Shown here: one piece after another, positions 50,856 through 59,748 of the stretch
Layout of the letters: each line of letters opens with the position of its first letter
Numbering within the stretch: position 1 is the stretch's first letter
Assembly (NCBI GenBank): GCA_964631725.1
Contig: CAZVYX010000024.1
Coordinates: 20,631-84,630 of the forward strand
Direction of reading: 5' to 3'
Source of the DNA: GCA-2731375 sp964631725
GTDB taxonomy: Bacteria; Pseudomonadota; Alphaproteobacteria; GCA-2731375
DNA length: 64,000 nt
Translations under genes and position numbers: made by a program
The notes under the pieces: model-generated
Database searches by the model: none
Told to the model about the DNA's origin: nothing
What the model saw: the letters and a program-made list of their open reading frames with translations, nothing else

Positions 50856-51650
50856 ATGGCGCCCGATCCCATCGCAGCCGCCGCGCGCCATCTGTTTGAT
50901 GCCGCAAGGGCCAAGGAGCGGGGCGCGCCCCTGCCCCCCGATCTGACGCCGCCGGATGTTCCTGCCGCCTATCTGGTCCAGGATATGCTGCAAGCGTTCT
51001 GGGCCGAGGCCGGGGCCGGCGAGGTCGCGGGCTGGAAAGTCGCCCTGACATCGAAGGTGATGCAGGAACTGGTAGGCGTGGCACAACCATGCGAGGGCGC
51101 GATCTTCGCTAGCCGGGTGCATCGCAACACGGTCAGCCTGCCCCACGACAACTTCGTCAACATCGGCGTGGAGTCGGAGATTGCGGTGCGTCTCGCCCGT
51201 GATCTGCCCGCTTCGGATGGCCCTTATGATCGGGACAATATCCGCGGCGCGGTTGCCGCCTGCATGGCGGCCATCGAAATCGTCGACGACCGGGCCATCG
51301 ACTACGGCCTGGTCGATGCGCCGTTGCTGATTGCGGATAATTCCTTCAATGCCGGCTGTATTCTGGGCCCGGAAGTCACGGATTGGCAGGGCCTGGACTT
51401 GGCCGCACTGCCGGGCCGCATGGAGATCAATGGCGAAGTGGTGGGCGAGGGCGTCGGCGGCGATGCCCTGGGCCATCCGTTCGTGCCCCTGGCCTGGCTG
51501 GCCAATAACCTGAACGAACGGGGCACCATGCTGCATGCCGGCGATGTGGTTCTAACCGGTTCCATCGTGGCCACCAAATGGCTGCAACCGGGCGATCACA
51601 TGGTCACCAAGGTGGATGGTCTGGGCGAGGCCAGTCTGACGGTTACCTGA
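50856..51650 (+). CDS. MhpD-like 2-keto-4-pentenoate hydratase/decarboxylase family protein
   Basis: A 264-residue FAH-fold protein. Visible are AYLVQDMLQAFWAEAGAGEVAGWKVAL, the metal-site ESEIAVRLARDL (Glu-x-Glu), ACMAAIEIVDDR with the third acidic ligand, and LGHPFVPLAWLANNLNERG. The metal site is better conserved than in the paralogue at 40430. It would hydrate a dienol or related 2-keto acid. I use ATG 50856 after AGGAG; GTG 50853 is one codon earlier. It lies six bases after the methyltransferase and ten before the ligase, suggesting one operon. Confidence 0.85.
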   Translation: MAPDPIAAAARHLFDAARAKERGAPLPPDLTPPDVPAAYLVQDMLQAFWAEAGAGEVAGWKVALTSKVMQELVGVAQPCEGAIFASRVHRNTVSLPHDNFVNIGVESEIAVRLARDLPASDGPYDRDNIRGAVAACMAAIEIVDDRAIDYGLVDAPLLIADNSFNAGCILGPEVTDWQGLDLAALPGRMEINGEVVGEGVGGDALGHPFVPLAWLANNLNERGTMLHAGDVVLTGSIVATKWLQPGDHMVTKVDGLGEASLTVT

Positions 51651-51660
51651 AGAGGGCAAT

Positions 51661-53220
51661 ATGAGCAATCTGCATCAAGGTCTGACTTTTGCCGCGCTGA
51701 TGATCCGGGCCATGGCCCGGTGGGGCGGCCGGGTCGCCTTCAGCGGCTATGGCGGTAGCTATACCTATGCCCAGTGCCGGGATCTGGTGGGCCGCTACCA
51801 GGCGGTCATGCAGGGCGCCGGGGCGGTGCGCGGTCAACGCATCGCCTTGCTGAACGCCAACCGGGCCGAGGCCTGGTTGGCGGGTGTCGCGGCCCAGGGC
51901 CTGGGCCTGTGCGCAACGCCATTGCATCCACTGGGCGCCTATGAAGATCAGCAGTTCATCCTTGAAGACGCTGAAATCGATCACTTGTTCGTGGATACGG
52001 ACAACTATTTGGAGCGGGGCGCCGAGCTGTTGGCGGCGACACCACGTTTGCAAAATGTCTTCACCTTGGGCCCGGCGGACTACGGCCTGGATCTTCGCGC
52101 CGGGGCGGACAACGCGGGCGCTGTATCGCCGGTCCTGCCCTCCGAAGCCAATGACCAGGCCTGGCTTACCTATACCGGGGGGACGACGGGTAGATCGAAG
52201 GGTGCGATGCGCCGTCACCATTCCCACGTTGCCATGGTCAATGCGATATCGGCGGATTTCGAATGGCCCGAGGATATCGTCTATCTCTCCGTCGCGCCCA
52301 TATCGCACGTCGGCGGCACCAAGATCCCGTCCATCCTGCTGCGCGGCGGCCGGGTGCATATGCATCATGGCTTCAATCCCGATGCGGTTTTGGATGATAT
52401 TGGAACCGAACGGGTATCGACCGCGCTGCTGGTCCCCACCATGGTCAATATATTGCTGGATCATCCGAAACTGGATCAGGCCGATCTTTCCAGCCTGGAA
52501 CTTTTGATGTATGGCGCCGCGCCCATGTCACCCACCAGATTGTTGGAAGGGTTGGAACGGATCGGCCCGGTGTTCTGTCAGCTATACGGCCAGACGGAAG
52601 GCTATCCCCTGACCGTGCTGCGCAAGGGCGACCACAACAAGGACGATCCTGGCCTGTTCGCGGCCTGCGGACATCCCTGTACTTCCGTACAGATTGCCTT
52701 ACTGGACGAGGATGGCAATGAGGTGCCGGCGGGGGAAGTCGGCGAGATTTGCGCCCGGGCGCCGCAGGTGATGGACGAATACTGGAAGCGCCCGGAACAG
52801 ACAGCGGAAACCTTGGCTAATGGCTGGCTGCATACGGGCGACATGGCCCATGCCGATGACCGTGGGTTTCTCTATATCGTTGACCGCAAGAAGGACATGA
52901 TCATCACCGGCGGCTTCAATGTCTTCCCGCGCGAGGTTGAAGATGTCCTGACCACGGATCAAAGCGTCGCTATGGCCGCCGTCATCGGCGTGCCGGATGA
53001 TAAATGGGGCGAGGCGGTCAAGGCGGTGGTGATCCCGCGCCCCGGCGCTGAAATTGACGTGGATGCCCTGATCCAGCGGGTCCGCGATGCCAAGGGCGCC
53101 GTGCAGGCGCCGAAGTCAGTGGATATTGTTGACGAAATCCCCCTGACCCCGTTGGGCAAGCCGGACAAGAAGGCCCTGCGGGAGACCTATTGGGCCGGCC
53201 AGGACCGACGGGTCGGATAA
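51661..53220 (+). CDS. AMP-forming acyl-CoA synthetase/ligase
   Basis: A 519-residue ANL-superfamily acyl-CoA ligase. The AMP-binding loop is YTGGTTGRSKGAM, later YGQTEGYPL, LANGWLHTGDMAHADDRGF, the hinge RKKDMIITGGFN and the C-terminal lysine in PLGKPDKKAL. It activates a carboxylic acid via acyl-AMP to acyl-CoA. It could be a DmdB-type methylmercaptopropionyl-CoA ligase, since a DmdC-like gene follows, but short-chain aryl or alkyl acids are equally likely. AGGG precedes ATG 51661, ten bases after the hydratase stop. It overlaps no gene but is three bases from the class V aminotransferase. Confidence 0.9.
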   Translation: MSNLHQGLTFAALMIRAMARWGGRVAFSGYGGSYTYAQCRDLVGRYQAVMQGAGAVRGQRIALLNANRAEAWLAGVAAQGLGLCATPLHPLGAYEDQQFILEDAEIDHLFVDTDNYLERGAELLAATPRLQNVFTLGPADYGLDLRAGADNAGAVSPVLPSEANDQAWLTYTGGTTGRSKGAMRRHHSHVAMVNAISADFEWPEDIVYLSVAPISHVGGTKIPSILLRGGRVHMHHGFNPDAVLDDIGTERVSTALLVPTMVNILLDHPKLDQADLSSLELLMYGAAPMSPTRLLEGLERIGPVFCQLYGQTEGYPLTVLRKGDHNKDDPGLFAACGHPCTSVQIALLDEDGNEVPAGEVGEICARAPQVMDEYWKRPEQTAETLANGWLHTGDMAHADDRGFLYIVDRKKDMIITGGFNVFPREVEDVLTTDQSVAMAAVIGVPDDKWGEAVKAVVIPRPGAEIDVDALIQRVRDAKGAVQAPKSVDIVDEIPLTPLGKPDKKALRETYWAGQDRRVG

Positions 53221-53223
53221 GCC

Positions 53224-54381
53224 GTGGCAACCTTTGGCCATGCGATGCGGGGCCTCTGGCCTCTCGAGGATGGCGCGATATATCTGAACCATGGCACCGT
53301 CGGTGTGACACCGAACGAGGTTCTGGCGGCACAATGGGCCATCAAACAGCGCATCGAGGCGCACCCGGCCCGTTTCATGCTGCGGGAGTTGAAGCCGGGA
53401 CTGCGTGCCGCCGCGGACCGGGTCGCCGACCACCTGGGCGGCAGGGGCGAAGACTATATCTTCACCGACAATGCGACCACGGGCATCAATGCGGTCCTGC
53501 GGTCCGCCGCCCTGCGGCCTGGTGACGAGGTGCTGGTTACCGATCATACCTACGGTGCGGTGGCCAACGCGGCCCGCTATGCCTGTGAACAGGCCGGCGC
53601 CAATCTGGTCACTGTCGTGATACCTTTTCCGATTGACGGTGATGCCGCCGCCTTGACGGCGATTGAGAGCGGCCTGAGCGATCGCACCCGGATCGCCATT
53701 CTGGACCATATTACCTCCGAGACCGGCATCGTGCTGCCGCTGGCGGACTTAGTGGATCTCTGCCACGACGCGGGTGCCCAGGTGTTGGTGGATGGCGCCC
53801 ATGCCCCTGGCACCATTGAACTGGACATTCCAAGCCTTGGCGCCGAATGGTACGCCGCCAACCTGCACAAATGGCTGTTCGCGCCGCGCGGTTGCGGTGT
53901 GCTTTGGGCCCGGGAGGATGTGCAGCCGGATCTGCATCCGGCGGTGATTTCCTGGCGCCTGGGCGAAGGTTACACGGCGGAGTTCGATTGGACCGGGACA
54001 CGGGACCCATCGCCCTTCCTTTGCCTGCCGGCGGCGCTGGATTTTCTCGACGGCTTGGGAGCGGCGGCGGTGCGCGGCTACAACCACGAATTGGCGGTCA
54101 ATGCCGCCGCCATGATGGCCGGCCGGTTTCATGGCACCATGGGCGCGCCCGCCGCGATGGCGTCGGCCATGGCCCTGGCGCCGCTGCCGGAAAATCTTCC
54201 CGCGGAGACGGTTGAAGCCGACGCCCTGCGGGATCATCTATTGTACGAACACAATATCGAAGTACCAATTATGGTCCGGGCGAACCGCCTTTGGGCCCGG
54301 TTGGCGGCACAAGTCTATTGCCAGATGTCCGACTTCGAAGTATTGGCGGGTGCCGTCCAGGATTGGGCCGCCACGCGTTAA
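53224..54381 (+). CDS. Class V PLP-dependent aminotransferase-fold enzyme
   Basis: A 385-residue class V aminotransferase-fold protein, like isopenicillin-N epimerases and cysteine desulfurase relatives. Visible are IYLNHGTVGVTPNEVL, the ring-stacking/His region VTDHTYGAVAN, the aspartate in QVLVDGAHAPG and the PLP lysine in AANLHKWLFAPRG. The start is GTG 53224, three bases after the ligase. The family covers C-S lyases, desulfurases, epimerases and transaminases; neighbours (CoA ligase, DmdC-like dehydrogenase) allow a C-S or C-N cleavage step but do not prove it. Confidence 0.85.
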   Translation: MATFGHAMRGLWPLEDGAIYLNHGTVGVTPNEVLAAQWAIKQRIEAHPARFMLRELKPGLRAAADRVADHLGGRGEDYIFTDNATTGINAVLRSAALRPGDEVLVTDHTYGAVANAARYACEQAGANLVTVVIPFPIDGDAAALTAIESGLSDRTRIAILDHITSETGIVLPLADLVDLCHDAGAQVLVDGAHAPGTIELDIPSLGAEWYAANLHKWLFAPRGCGVLWAREDVQPDLHPAVISWRLGEGYTAEFDWTGTRDPSPFLCLPAALDFLDGLGAAAVRGYNHELAVNAAAMMAGRFHGTMGAPAAMASAMALAPLPENLPAETVEADALRDHLLYEHNIEVPIMVRANRLWARLAAQVYCQMSDFEVLAGAVQDWAATR

Positions 54382-54421
54382 CGATATTCACTCTGGATTA
54401 GAGCCAGTAGGGAGTAGACCC

Positions 54422-56275
54422 ATGCCAAGTTATACCGCTCCGGTAAGAGACCTGCGTTTTGTTCTGAACGATTTGCTGGCGATCACGGATTGTACCGAGA
54501 TTCCCGGCTATGGCGATGTCAGCGGCGATTTGATCGACGCCGTCCTCGATGGCGGCGCCAAGGTGGCCGAGGAAGTTTGGGCGCCGCTGAACCAAGTCGG
54601 GGACGAGGAAGGCTGCCGCTTCGAAAACGGCGTGGTGCGGGTGCCGACGGGCTTCAAGGAAGCCTTCGACACCTGGAACGAAGGTGGCTGGAACGCCATC
54701 GCCACTTCACCCGACTGGGGCGGCCAGGGCCTGCCCGGCGTCCTTGCCATGGCGGTCGGCGAAATGGCCATGTCGTCGAATTTGTCGCTGTCGACCTATG
54801 TTGGCCTTACGGGGGGCGCGGCCAGTGTCCTGATGTCCATCGCACCTGATCATCTGCGGCAATTGTATGTGCCGAAGATGATCGCGGGGGAATGGACCGG
54901 CACCATGAACCTGACCGAACCCCATTGCGGCACTGACCTGAAATTGATGCGCACCAAGGCGGTGGAGCAGGATGACGGCACCTATGCCATCACCGGCACC
55001 AAGATTTTCATCACTGGCGGCGACCATGACATGACCGACAACATCGTCCATCTGGTCCTGGCCAAGGTGGAGGGCGAGGGCGAGGGGCTGTCGGCGGTCT
55101 CGCTGTTCCTGGTGCCTAAGATTTGCGTCAATGACGACGGCAGCCTGGGCCAGGGAAACAACGTGGTCTGCGGCAGTATCGAGCACAAGATGGGCATCAA
55201 GGGCTCCGCGACCGCCGTGTTGCATTACGAAGGCGCCATCGGTCACCGCCTTGGGTCGAAGCCCCAACCTGAAACAGGGTCGAAGGTTGAAGGCGAGGAC
55301 GGCAAGAAAAAGAAACGCGGTTCCGGCGCCGGCATGGCGGGCATGTTCCAGATGATGAACGGCGCCCGCATCGGCGTCGCCTATCAGGGCGTGGCGCTGT
55401 CGGAAGTAGCCTATCAAAACGCCGCCGAATATTCCCGGGAGCGCTTGGCGGGCCGCTCGCTAAGTGGCGCCAAATATCCAGAGCAAGAGGCCGACCCCAT
55501 CGTGGTGCACCCCGACGTGCGGCGCATGTTGTTGCATATGCGCGCCTTCAACGAGGGTGCGCGGGCCTTGTTGATGTGGCTCACGCACGAGGCGACGATT
55601 GGCCGGTTTGACGGCGATGACGAACGCAAGCAACGGGCCTCGGATCTGTTCAATCTGCTGACCCCGGTGGTCAAGGCGCATTTCACCGATGTCGGCTTCG
55701 AATGCACCAATATGGCCATGCAGTGTTTCGGCGGCCACGGCTATGTGCGTGAACACGGCATGGAGCAGTTCGTCCGCGACGCCCGTATCTCGCAGCTCTA
55801 TGAGGGCGCCAATGGCGTGCAGGCCCTGGATCTGGTGGGCCGGCGGATGGGCGTGGACAACGGCCGCCCGGCCCGGGCGTTGTTCGCGCTAATCAGCGAG
55901 TTTATCGCCGGGCAAAAGGATGACGAGGCGATGGAGGCATATACCAAGCCCCTGCAGACGGGCCTGGATGACCTGATGGCGGTGACCATGTGGCTGGCGC
56001 AAAATGCCATCCAGAACCACGAGGAAGCCGGTGCCGCCTCGGTCGATTTCCTGCGCCTGATGGGCACGGTGGCGATTGGCTATATCTGGGCGCGGATGGC
56101 CCGGGTTTCGCTGGATCAGTTGGCCCAGGGGGCCGACGACGAGGCCTTTTACAGGATGAAGCTGAACACGGCCAGCTACTACATGGGCCGGGTGATGCCC
56201 GATACCGCGTCCCTGAAGTTGCGCGCCATGGCCGGCGCCGAAGTCCTGATGATGCCCGATGACGAGGCGTTCTAG
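54422..56275 (+). CDS. DmdC-like long acyl-CoA dehydrogenase
   Basis: A 617-residue acyl-CoA dehydrogenase of the long type, with an extra N-terminal segment and C-terminal domain, as in 3-methylmercaptopropionyl-CoA dehydrogenase (DmdC) and similar FadE proteins. Visible are MNLTEPHCGTDLKLMRTKA, FITGGDHDMTDNI, FQMMNGARIGVAYQGV, GGHGYVREHG and the catalytic region QLYEGANGVQALDL. An insertion of about 25 residues rich in Gly, Lys and Glu (about 277-304, GKKKKRGSG) interrupts the usual surface loop before MFQMMN. ATG 54422 is chosen because the MPSYTAPVRDL N-terminus is conserved in relatives. It sits 40 bases after the class V gene. No dmdA or dmdD is in the window. Confidence 0.88.
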   Translation: MPSYTAPVRDLRFVLNDLLAITDCTEIPGYGDVSGDLIDAVLDGGAKVAEEVWAPLNQVGDEEGCRFENGVVRVPTGFKEAFDTWNEGGWNAIATSPDWGGQGLPGVLAMAVGEMAMSSNLSLSTYVGLTGGAASVLMSIAPDHLRQLYVPKMIAGEWTGTMNLTEPHCGTDLKLMRTKAVEQDDGTYAITGTKIFITGGDHDMTDNIVHLVLAKVEGEGEGLSAVSLFLVPKICVNDDGSLGQGNNVVCGSIEHKMGIKGSATAVLHYEGAIGHRLGSKPQPETGSKVEGEDGKKKKRGSGAGMAGMFQMMNGARIGVAYQGVALSEVAYQNAAEYSRERLAGRSLSGAKYPEQEADPIVVHPDVRRMLLHMRAFNEGARALLMWLTHEATIGRFDGDDERKQRASDLFNLLTPVVKAHFTDVGFECTNMAMQCFGGHGYVREHGMEQFVRDARISQLYEGANGVQALDLVGRRMGVDNGRPARALFALISEFIAGQKDDEAMEAYTKPLQTGLDDLMAVTMWLAQNAIQNHEEAGAASVDFLRLMGTVAIGYIWARMARVSLDQLAQGADDEAFYRMKLNTASYYMGRVMPDTASLKLRAMAGAEVLMMPDDEAF

Positions 56276-56293
56276 GGTGACTTGGGGAGCGAT

Positions 56294-56710
56294 ATGAGCG
56301 ACGACATAGACCAGGACCTGACGGCAACGCTGCAGGCCCGCATGCCCCTGGTGGGCACCCTTGGCATAGAGTTCTTCTCGGCCGCGCCCGAGGGCATCCG
56401 GGCCCGCATGGCCTGGGCGCCGGAACGATGCACGGCGGCGGGCATTCTGCACGGCGGTGCGATCATGGCCCTGGCGGATAGCCTGGGCGGCTTTCTGGCT
56501 TTCATGAACCTGCCCAAGGGGGCCACCGCGACCTCGACCATTGAAAGCAAGACGAATTTTTTTCGCGCCGTCCGCGAAGGCATGGTGCATGCATCCGCAA
56601 CGCCGCTGCATGTTGGCCGCAGTACCATCGTTGTCGATACCGAACTTCACGACGATGCCGGCAAGCGCGTCGCCCGTGTTACTCAGACCCAGGCGGTATT
56701 AGGCGGTTAG
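56294..56710 (+). CDS. PaaI-type hotdog thioesterase
   Basis: A 138-residue hotdog-fold acyl-CoA thioesterase. The family motifs are CTAAGILHGGAIMALADSLGG (active-site region, Gly-His and Asp) and the strand FFRAVREGMVHASATPLHVGRSTIVVDTE. PaaI-type enzymes release stalled aryl- or acyl-CoA thioesters. ATG 56294 follows GGGGAGCGAT; TTG at 56282 would add four residues. It ends the ligase-dehydrogenase operon, 18 bases after the DmdC-like gene, and could recycle CoA from dead-end intermediates. Confidence 0.88.
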   Translation: MSDDIDQDLTATLQARMPLVGTLGIEFFSAAPEGIRARMAWAPERCTAAGILHGGAIMALADSLGGFLAFMNLPKGATATSTIESKTNFFRAVREGMVHASATPLHVGRSTIVVDTELHDDAGKRVARVTQTQAVLGG

Positions 56711-56721
56711 CTGGCTGTTAG

Positions 56722-57486
56722 CTATCTGCCGCCGGCCACGGCCAGGGTGTGGCCGGTGACATAGGACGCCTCGTCACTGAGCAGGAACAGGATTGCGTTG
56801 GCGACTTCCTCCGGCAGGCCCAGGCGGCCCAGGGGCGTCAGGGTCATCGGCCCCAGTTCCATGGTTTCCTCCAGGTTACGCAACAGGGGCCCGACCCGAT
56901 CCGTATCGATGGGGCCGGGGGCCACGGCGTTGACCCGGATGTTGTATTCCGCCAGCTCCAAGGCGACATCACGAATGAAACCGTGGACGCCGGCCTTGGC
57001 GACGGAATAGGCCGCGCCGCCGGTGCTGTGGGCCGTCCAGGGCGTGCCTTCGCGGGCGCCGGACGAAAGACACACGATGCCGCCGCTTTTTCGGGCCATC
57101 ATGTGGGGCACGGCGAACCGCGTACAGAGGAACATGCCGCGCAGGTTCAGGCGCAGGGTATGGTCCCAGTCCTCGGTCGACATGTCCCAGATCTTGGCAT
57201 TGCGGGAGCCGCCGAGATTGTTCACCAGGCCGTCGATCTGGCCAAATTGTGAAATGGCCGTGCCGATCAACTGCTCCGCCGTGGCTTCCTCCGTCAGGTC
57301 GCCGGCGATTGTATGCACCCGGCGGCCCAGGCCGGCGATTTCCGCCGCCGCCCGCTCAAGCTCCGCGCCATCGATATCACCAAGCACAAGGTCCGCGCCC
57401 TCCCCGGCCAATCGCCGTGCCGTGGCCCGGCCCAAACCATGTGCTCCGCCCGTGACCACCACGGCCCGATCCTGCATCCGTCCCAT
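56722..57486 (-). CDS. Short-chain dehydrogenase/reductase (SDR)
   Basis: A 254-residue classical SDR: VVVTGGAHGLGRATAR gives the cofactor loop, NNLGGS the next motif, IVCLSSGARE the catalytic serine, and YSVAKAGVHG the Tyr and Lys. The end YVTGHTLAVAGGR is typical. It interconverts an alcohol and a carbonyl with NAD(P). I start at ATG 57486 after GGAGGTGTCG; GTG 57492 would add two residues. It is convergent with the thioesterase operon and 38 bases downstream of the molybdenum enzyme on the same strand, so the two may be co-transcribed. Confidence 0.87.
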   Translation of the reverse strand: MGRMQDRAVVVTGGAHGLGRATARRLAGEGADLVLGDIDGAELERAAAEIAGLGRRVHTIAGDLTEEATAEQLIGTAISQFGQIDGLVNNLGGSRNAKIWDMSTEDWDHTLRLNLRGMFLCTRFAVPHMMARKSGGIVCLSSGAREGTPWTAHSTGGAAYSVAKAGVHGFIRDVALELAEYNIRVNAVAPGPIDTDRVGPLLRNLEETMELGPMTLTPLGRLGLPEEVANAILFLLSDEASYVTGHTLAVAGGR

Positions 57487-57524
57487 CGACACCTCCCACG
57501 ATGACAGTCGGGAAGACTATACCA

Positions 57525-59564
57525 TTAGGCGGCGGCCACCTGCACGCGGGTATCGTTATAGCAGGCGCCCTCGGACAGATCGGCCTTGGTCGTCGGGGCC
57601 AGGGCGGAAACCGTCTGGCCATTCGTCGTGGTGCGCATCCAGGCGCCCTTGTAGGACAGCAATATACCCCTGGCGACGCTGTCAGTGATGCGTAGCGGCA
57701 GGAAGACCTCGCCCAGTTCGTTGAAAACCCGCACCTGCTGGCCGTCCGCCAGGCCGCGGCCGTCCGCATCGTCGGGATGCATTTCCAGGAAGGGTGTGGG
57801 ATCGGACTTGGCCAGGCCGCCGAACATGGAGTTGGTGCGCCAGTTGGACGACGGCGTGATCAGGGCGAAGGGGTAGGTCCCGGACTTATCCTCGTCCGCC
57901 GCAAGGGGCTGAAAGCGTGGCAGCGGCGCATTGAAGCTGTCCGTCAGATAGGCCGACTTCAATTCGATCTTGCCGCTCTTGGTCTTCGGGCGCCTTTCGA
58001 AACCGATACGCGGGCCCTTTTCGGACATGGACAGCACGGTGGCGATGGACAGTTCGCTGGGCCGTTGCCCGTCCAGGCGGGAATCGCCGCCATCAATCGC
58101 ATCGTCCATCAATTCCGCGTCGCTGGCCTGGAAAATCGGATCGTTGAAGCCGAAGCGCCGCGCCAAACGGCGGAATATTTCCGTGTTCGGCAGGGCCTCG
58201 CCCACCGCCGGGATCACCGGTTCGGCGCGTTGGATGTACTGCTGACCATAGGCGCAGAACAGCTCGTCATGTTCGAAATGGCTGGCCGCCGGCAGCACCA
58301 CGTCGGCGTAATCCGCCGAGTCGGTCCTGGCGACATCAACAACCACGGTGAAGATATCCTCCCGCGCCAGGCCCCGGCGCATGGTGTTCTGGTCCGGATG
58401 CACCACCAGGGGATTATGGTTGTAGACCACCAGGCCACGGATGGGCGGATCCAGATCATCGTCGGCCAGATGCCGGCCCACATCGATGATGTTGACGGTA
58501 CGGGTGCCCTCGGGGATCAGATCCGGGCGTTGCAGCTTTTGCATGGTCTTCGGGAACAGAGTGCCCGAACCGCCGACCAGGCCGCCGGCAGGGTCATTGA
58601 ACTTCCCCGTCAGGGCCGGCAGGGCGAAGATCGCGCGGCAGCCGGCACCGCCATTGCGGTTCCGCTCCAAGCCGTTACCAGCGGCGATCACCGCCGGCTC
58701 CGAAAGGTGGTACCATTCCGCCAGCAGGCGGATATCTGCAGCCGCCACGCCGGTGATCTCGGCCGCCCGCTCCAGACTGTAAGGCCGCGCCTCGGCCATG
58801 AAGTCCTCGGCCCCTTCAACCATGTCGGCGATGAATTCGCTGTCGAAGGCGCCGCGCCGTTCCAGCTCGGCCGCCAGGGCGAAGGCCAGCACCACATCGG
58901 TGCCAGGGCGCGGGGCGAGATGCAGGTCGGCCTGTTCGGCGACCTTGATCCGCTTCGGGTCCACCACCACCACCTTGCCGCCCTGGTCGCGGATACGCTG
59001 GATCACCGGCGCCAGATGCAGGTTTGAGAACGTGACGTTGTTGCCCCAGACCACGATCAGCCGGGCGTCTTCCACTTCGGTCATTTGCGCCCCGGCGATA
59101 GCGCCAAAGGTACCCAGCCAGGCCTCGGTCTTGATGCCGCCGCAGAGCGGCCGGCGGGATAGAACGGTGGCGCCCAACTGATGGAAAAACCGCAGGTCCA
59201 TTGAACCCATGGCCAACAGACCGTGAGGGCCGGCATAATTCAGGGGCAGAATGGTTTGCGGTCCATGTTTTGCGATGGCATCGGAAAACCGGTCATGGAT
59301 CAGGTCCAGCGCCTCGGCCCAGGAAATCGCCTCGAACTTGCCCGCGCCCTTGGCGCCAATGCGACGCAACGGCTGGGTCAGGCGGTTGTCGCCATGGACA
59401 AAATCCGGATACAGTTTCGACACCTTGCCGCAGATTGCGCCTTCAGTCAGGGGATTGACCCGGGAGCCGCGCACCTTGGTGATCCGCCCCGCCTCCACGG
59501 TGACGTTCAAGGAGCAAGTATCGGGGCAATCGAGGGGACAAACACTGGGCAATTCCATGCTCAT
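57525..59564 (-). CDS. Molybdopterin oxidoreductase, DMSO-reductase family, cytoplasmic
   Basis: A 679-residue single-chain molybdopterin enzyme of the DMSO-reductase/formate-dehydrogenase superfamily. The [4Fe-4S] motif at the start is CPLDCPDTCSL with a later GAICGK (C-x3-C-x3-C and distal C). Further motifs are VVWGNNVTFSNLH and VVVVDPKRIKVAEQADLHL. The Mo ligand is probably the cysteine in RRPLCGGIKTEA. The C-terminal molydopterin-binding domain begins about ALITPSSNWRTNS. No twin-arginine signal peptide and no electron-transfer or membrane subunit gene is adjacent. AAAGGATTGCGCC precedes ATG 59564. The substrate is unknown; formate-like or N/S-oxide types remain open. Confidence 0.87.
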   Translation of the reverse strand: MSMELPSVCPLDCPDTCSLNVTVEAGRITKVRGSRVNPLTEGAICGKVSKLYPDFVHGDNRLTQPLRRIGAKGAGKFEAISWAEALDLIHDRFSDAIAKHGPQTILPLNYAGPHGLLAMGSMDLRFFHQLGATVLSRRPLCGGIKTEAWLGTFGAIAGAQMTEVEDARLIVVWGNNVTFSNLHLAPVIQRIRDQGGKVVVVDPKRIKVAEQADLHLAPRPGTDVVLAFALAAELERRGAFDSEFIADMVEGAEDFMAEARPYSLERAAEITGVAAADIRLLAEWYHLSEPAVIAAGNGLERNRNGGAGCRAIFALPALTGKFNDPAGGLVGGSGTLFPKTMQKLQRPDLIPEGTRTVNIIDVGRHLADDDLDPPIRGLVVYNHNPLVVHPDQNTMRRGLAREDIFTVVVDVARTDSADYADVVLPAASHFEHDELFCAYGQQYIQRAEPVIPAVGEALPNTEIFRRLARRFGFNDPIFQASDAELMDDAIDGGDSRLDGQRPSELSIATVLSMSEKGPRIGFERRPKTKSGKIELKSAYLTDSFNAPLPRFQPLAADEDKSGTYPFALITPSSNWRTNSMFGGLAKSDPTPFLEMHPDDADGRGLADGQQVRVFNELGEVFLPLRITDSVARGILLSYKGAWMRTTTNGQTVSALAPTTKADLSEGACYNDTRVQVAAA

Positions 59565-59748
59565 GGCGCAATCCTTTTGGATAAATCGTTGGAAATTAAG
59601 GATCATTGAAAATTGGCTGAAAGAAAAGAGCCATTATTGACTATTTTATAGGGCCAATTTCAAAAGCAGGTATGGCTAAAGAAATGCTGGACTCATGGGC
59701 CTTGGTCTGGGAAGTGTCGGGCAAAGTTTTGCAGCACAGGAACTGATC

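Noticed and set aside
51661..56275. Complete DMSP demethylation (dmdABCD) pathway
   Set aside because: A ligase and a DmdC-like dehydrogenase fit, but dmdA and the dmdD crotonase are absent, and extra unrelated enzymes lie between.
59565..59748. AT-rich divergent gap with a GAAAATTGGC-like inverted repeat and possible TTGACT -35 box
   Set aside because: The repeat is imperfect and no -10 box lies at correct spacing, so I do not call a promoter or operator.
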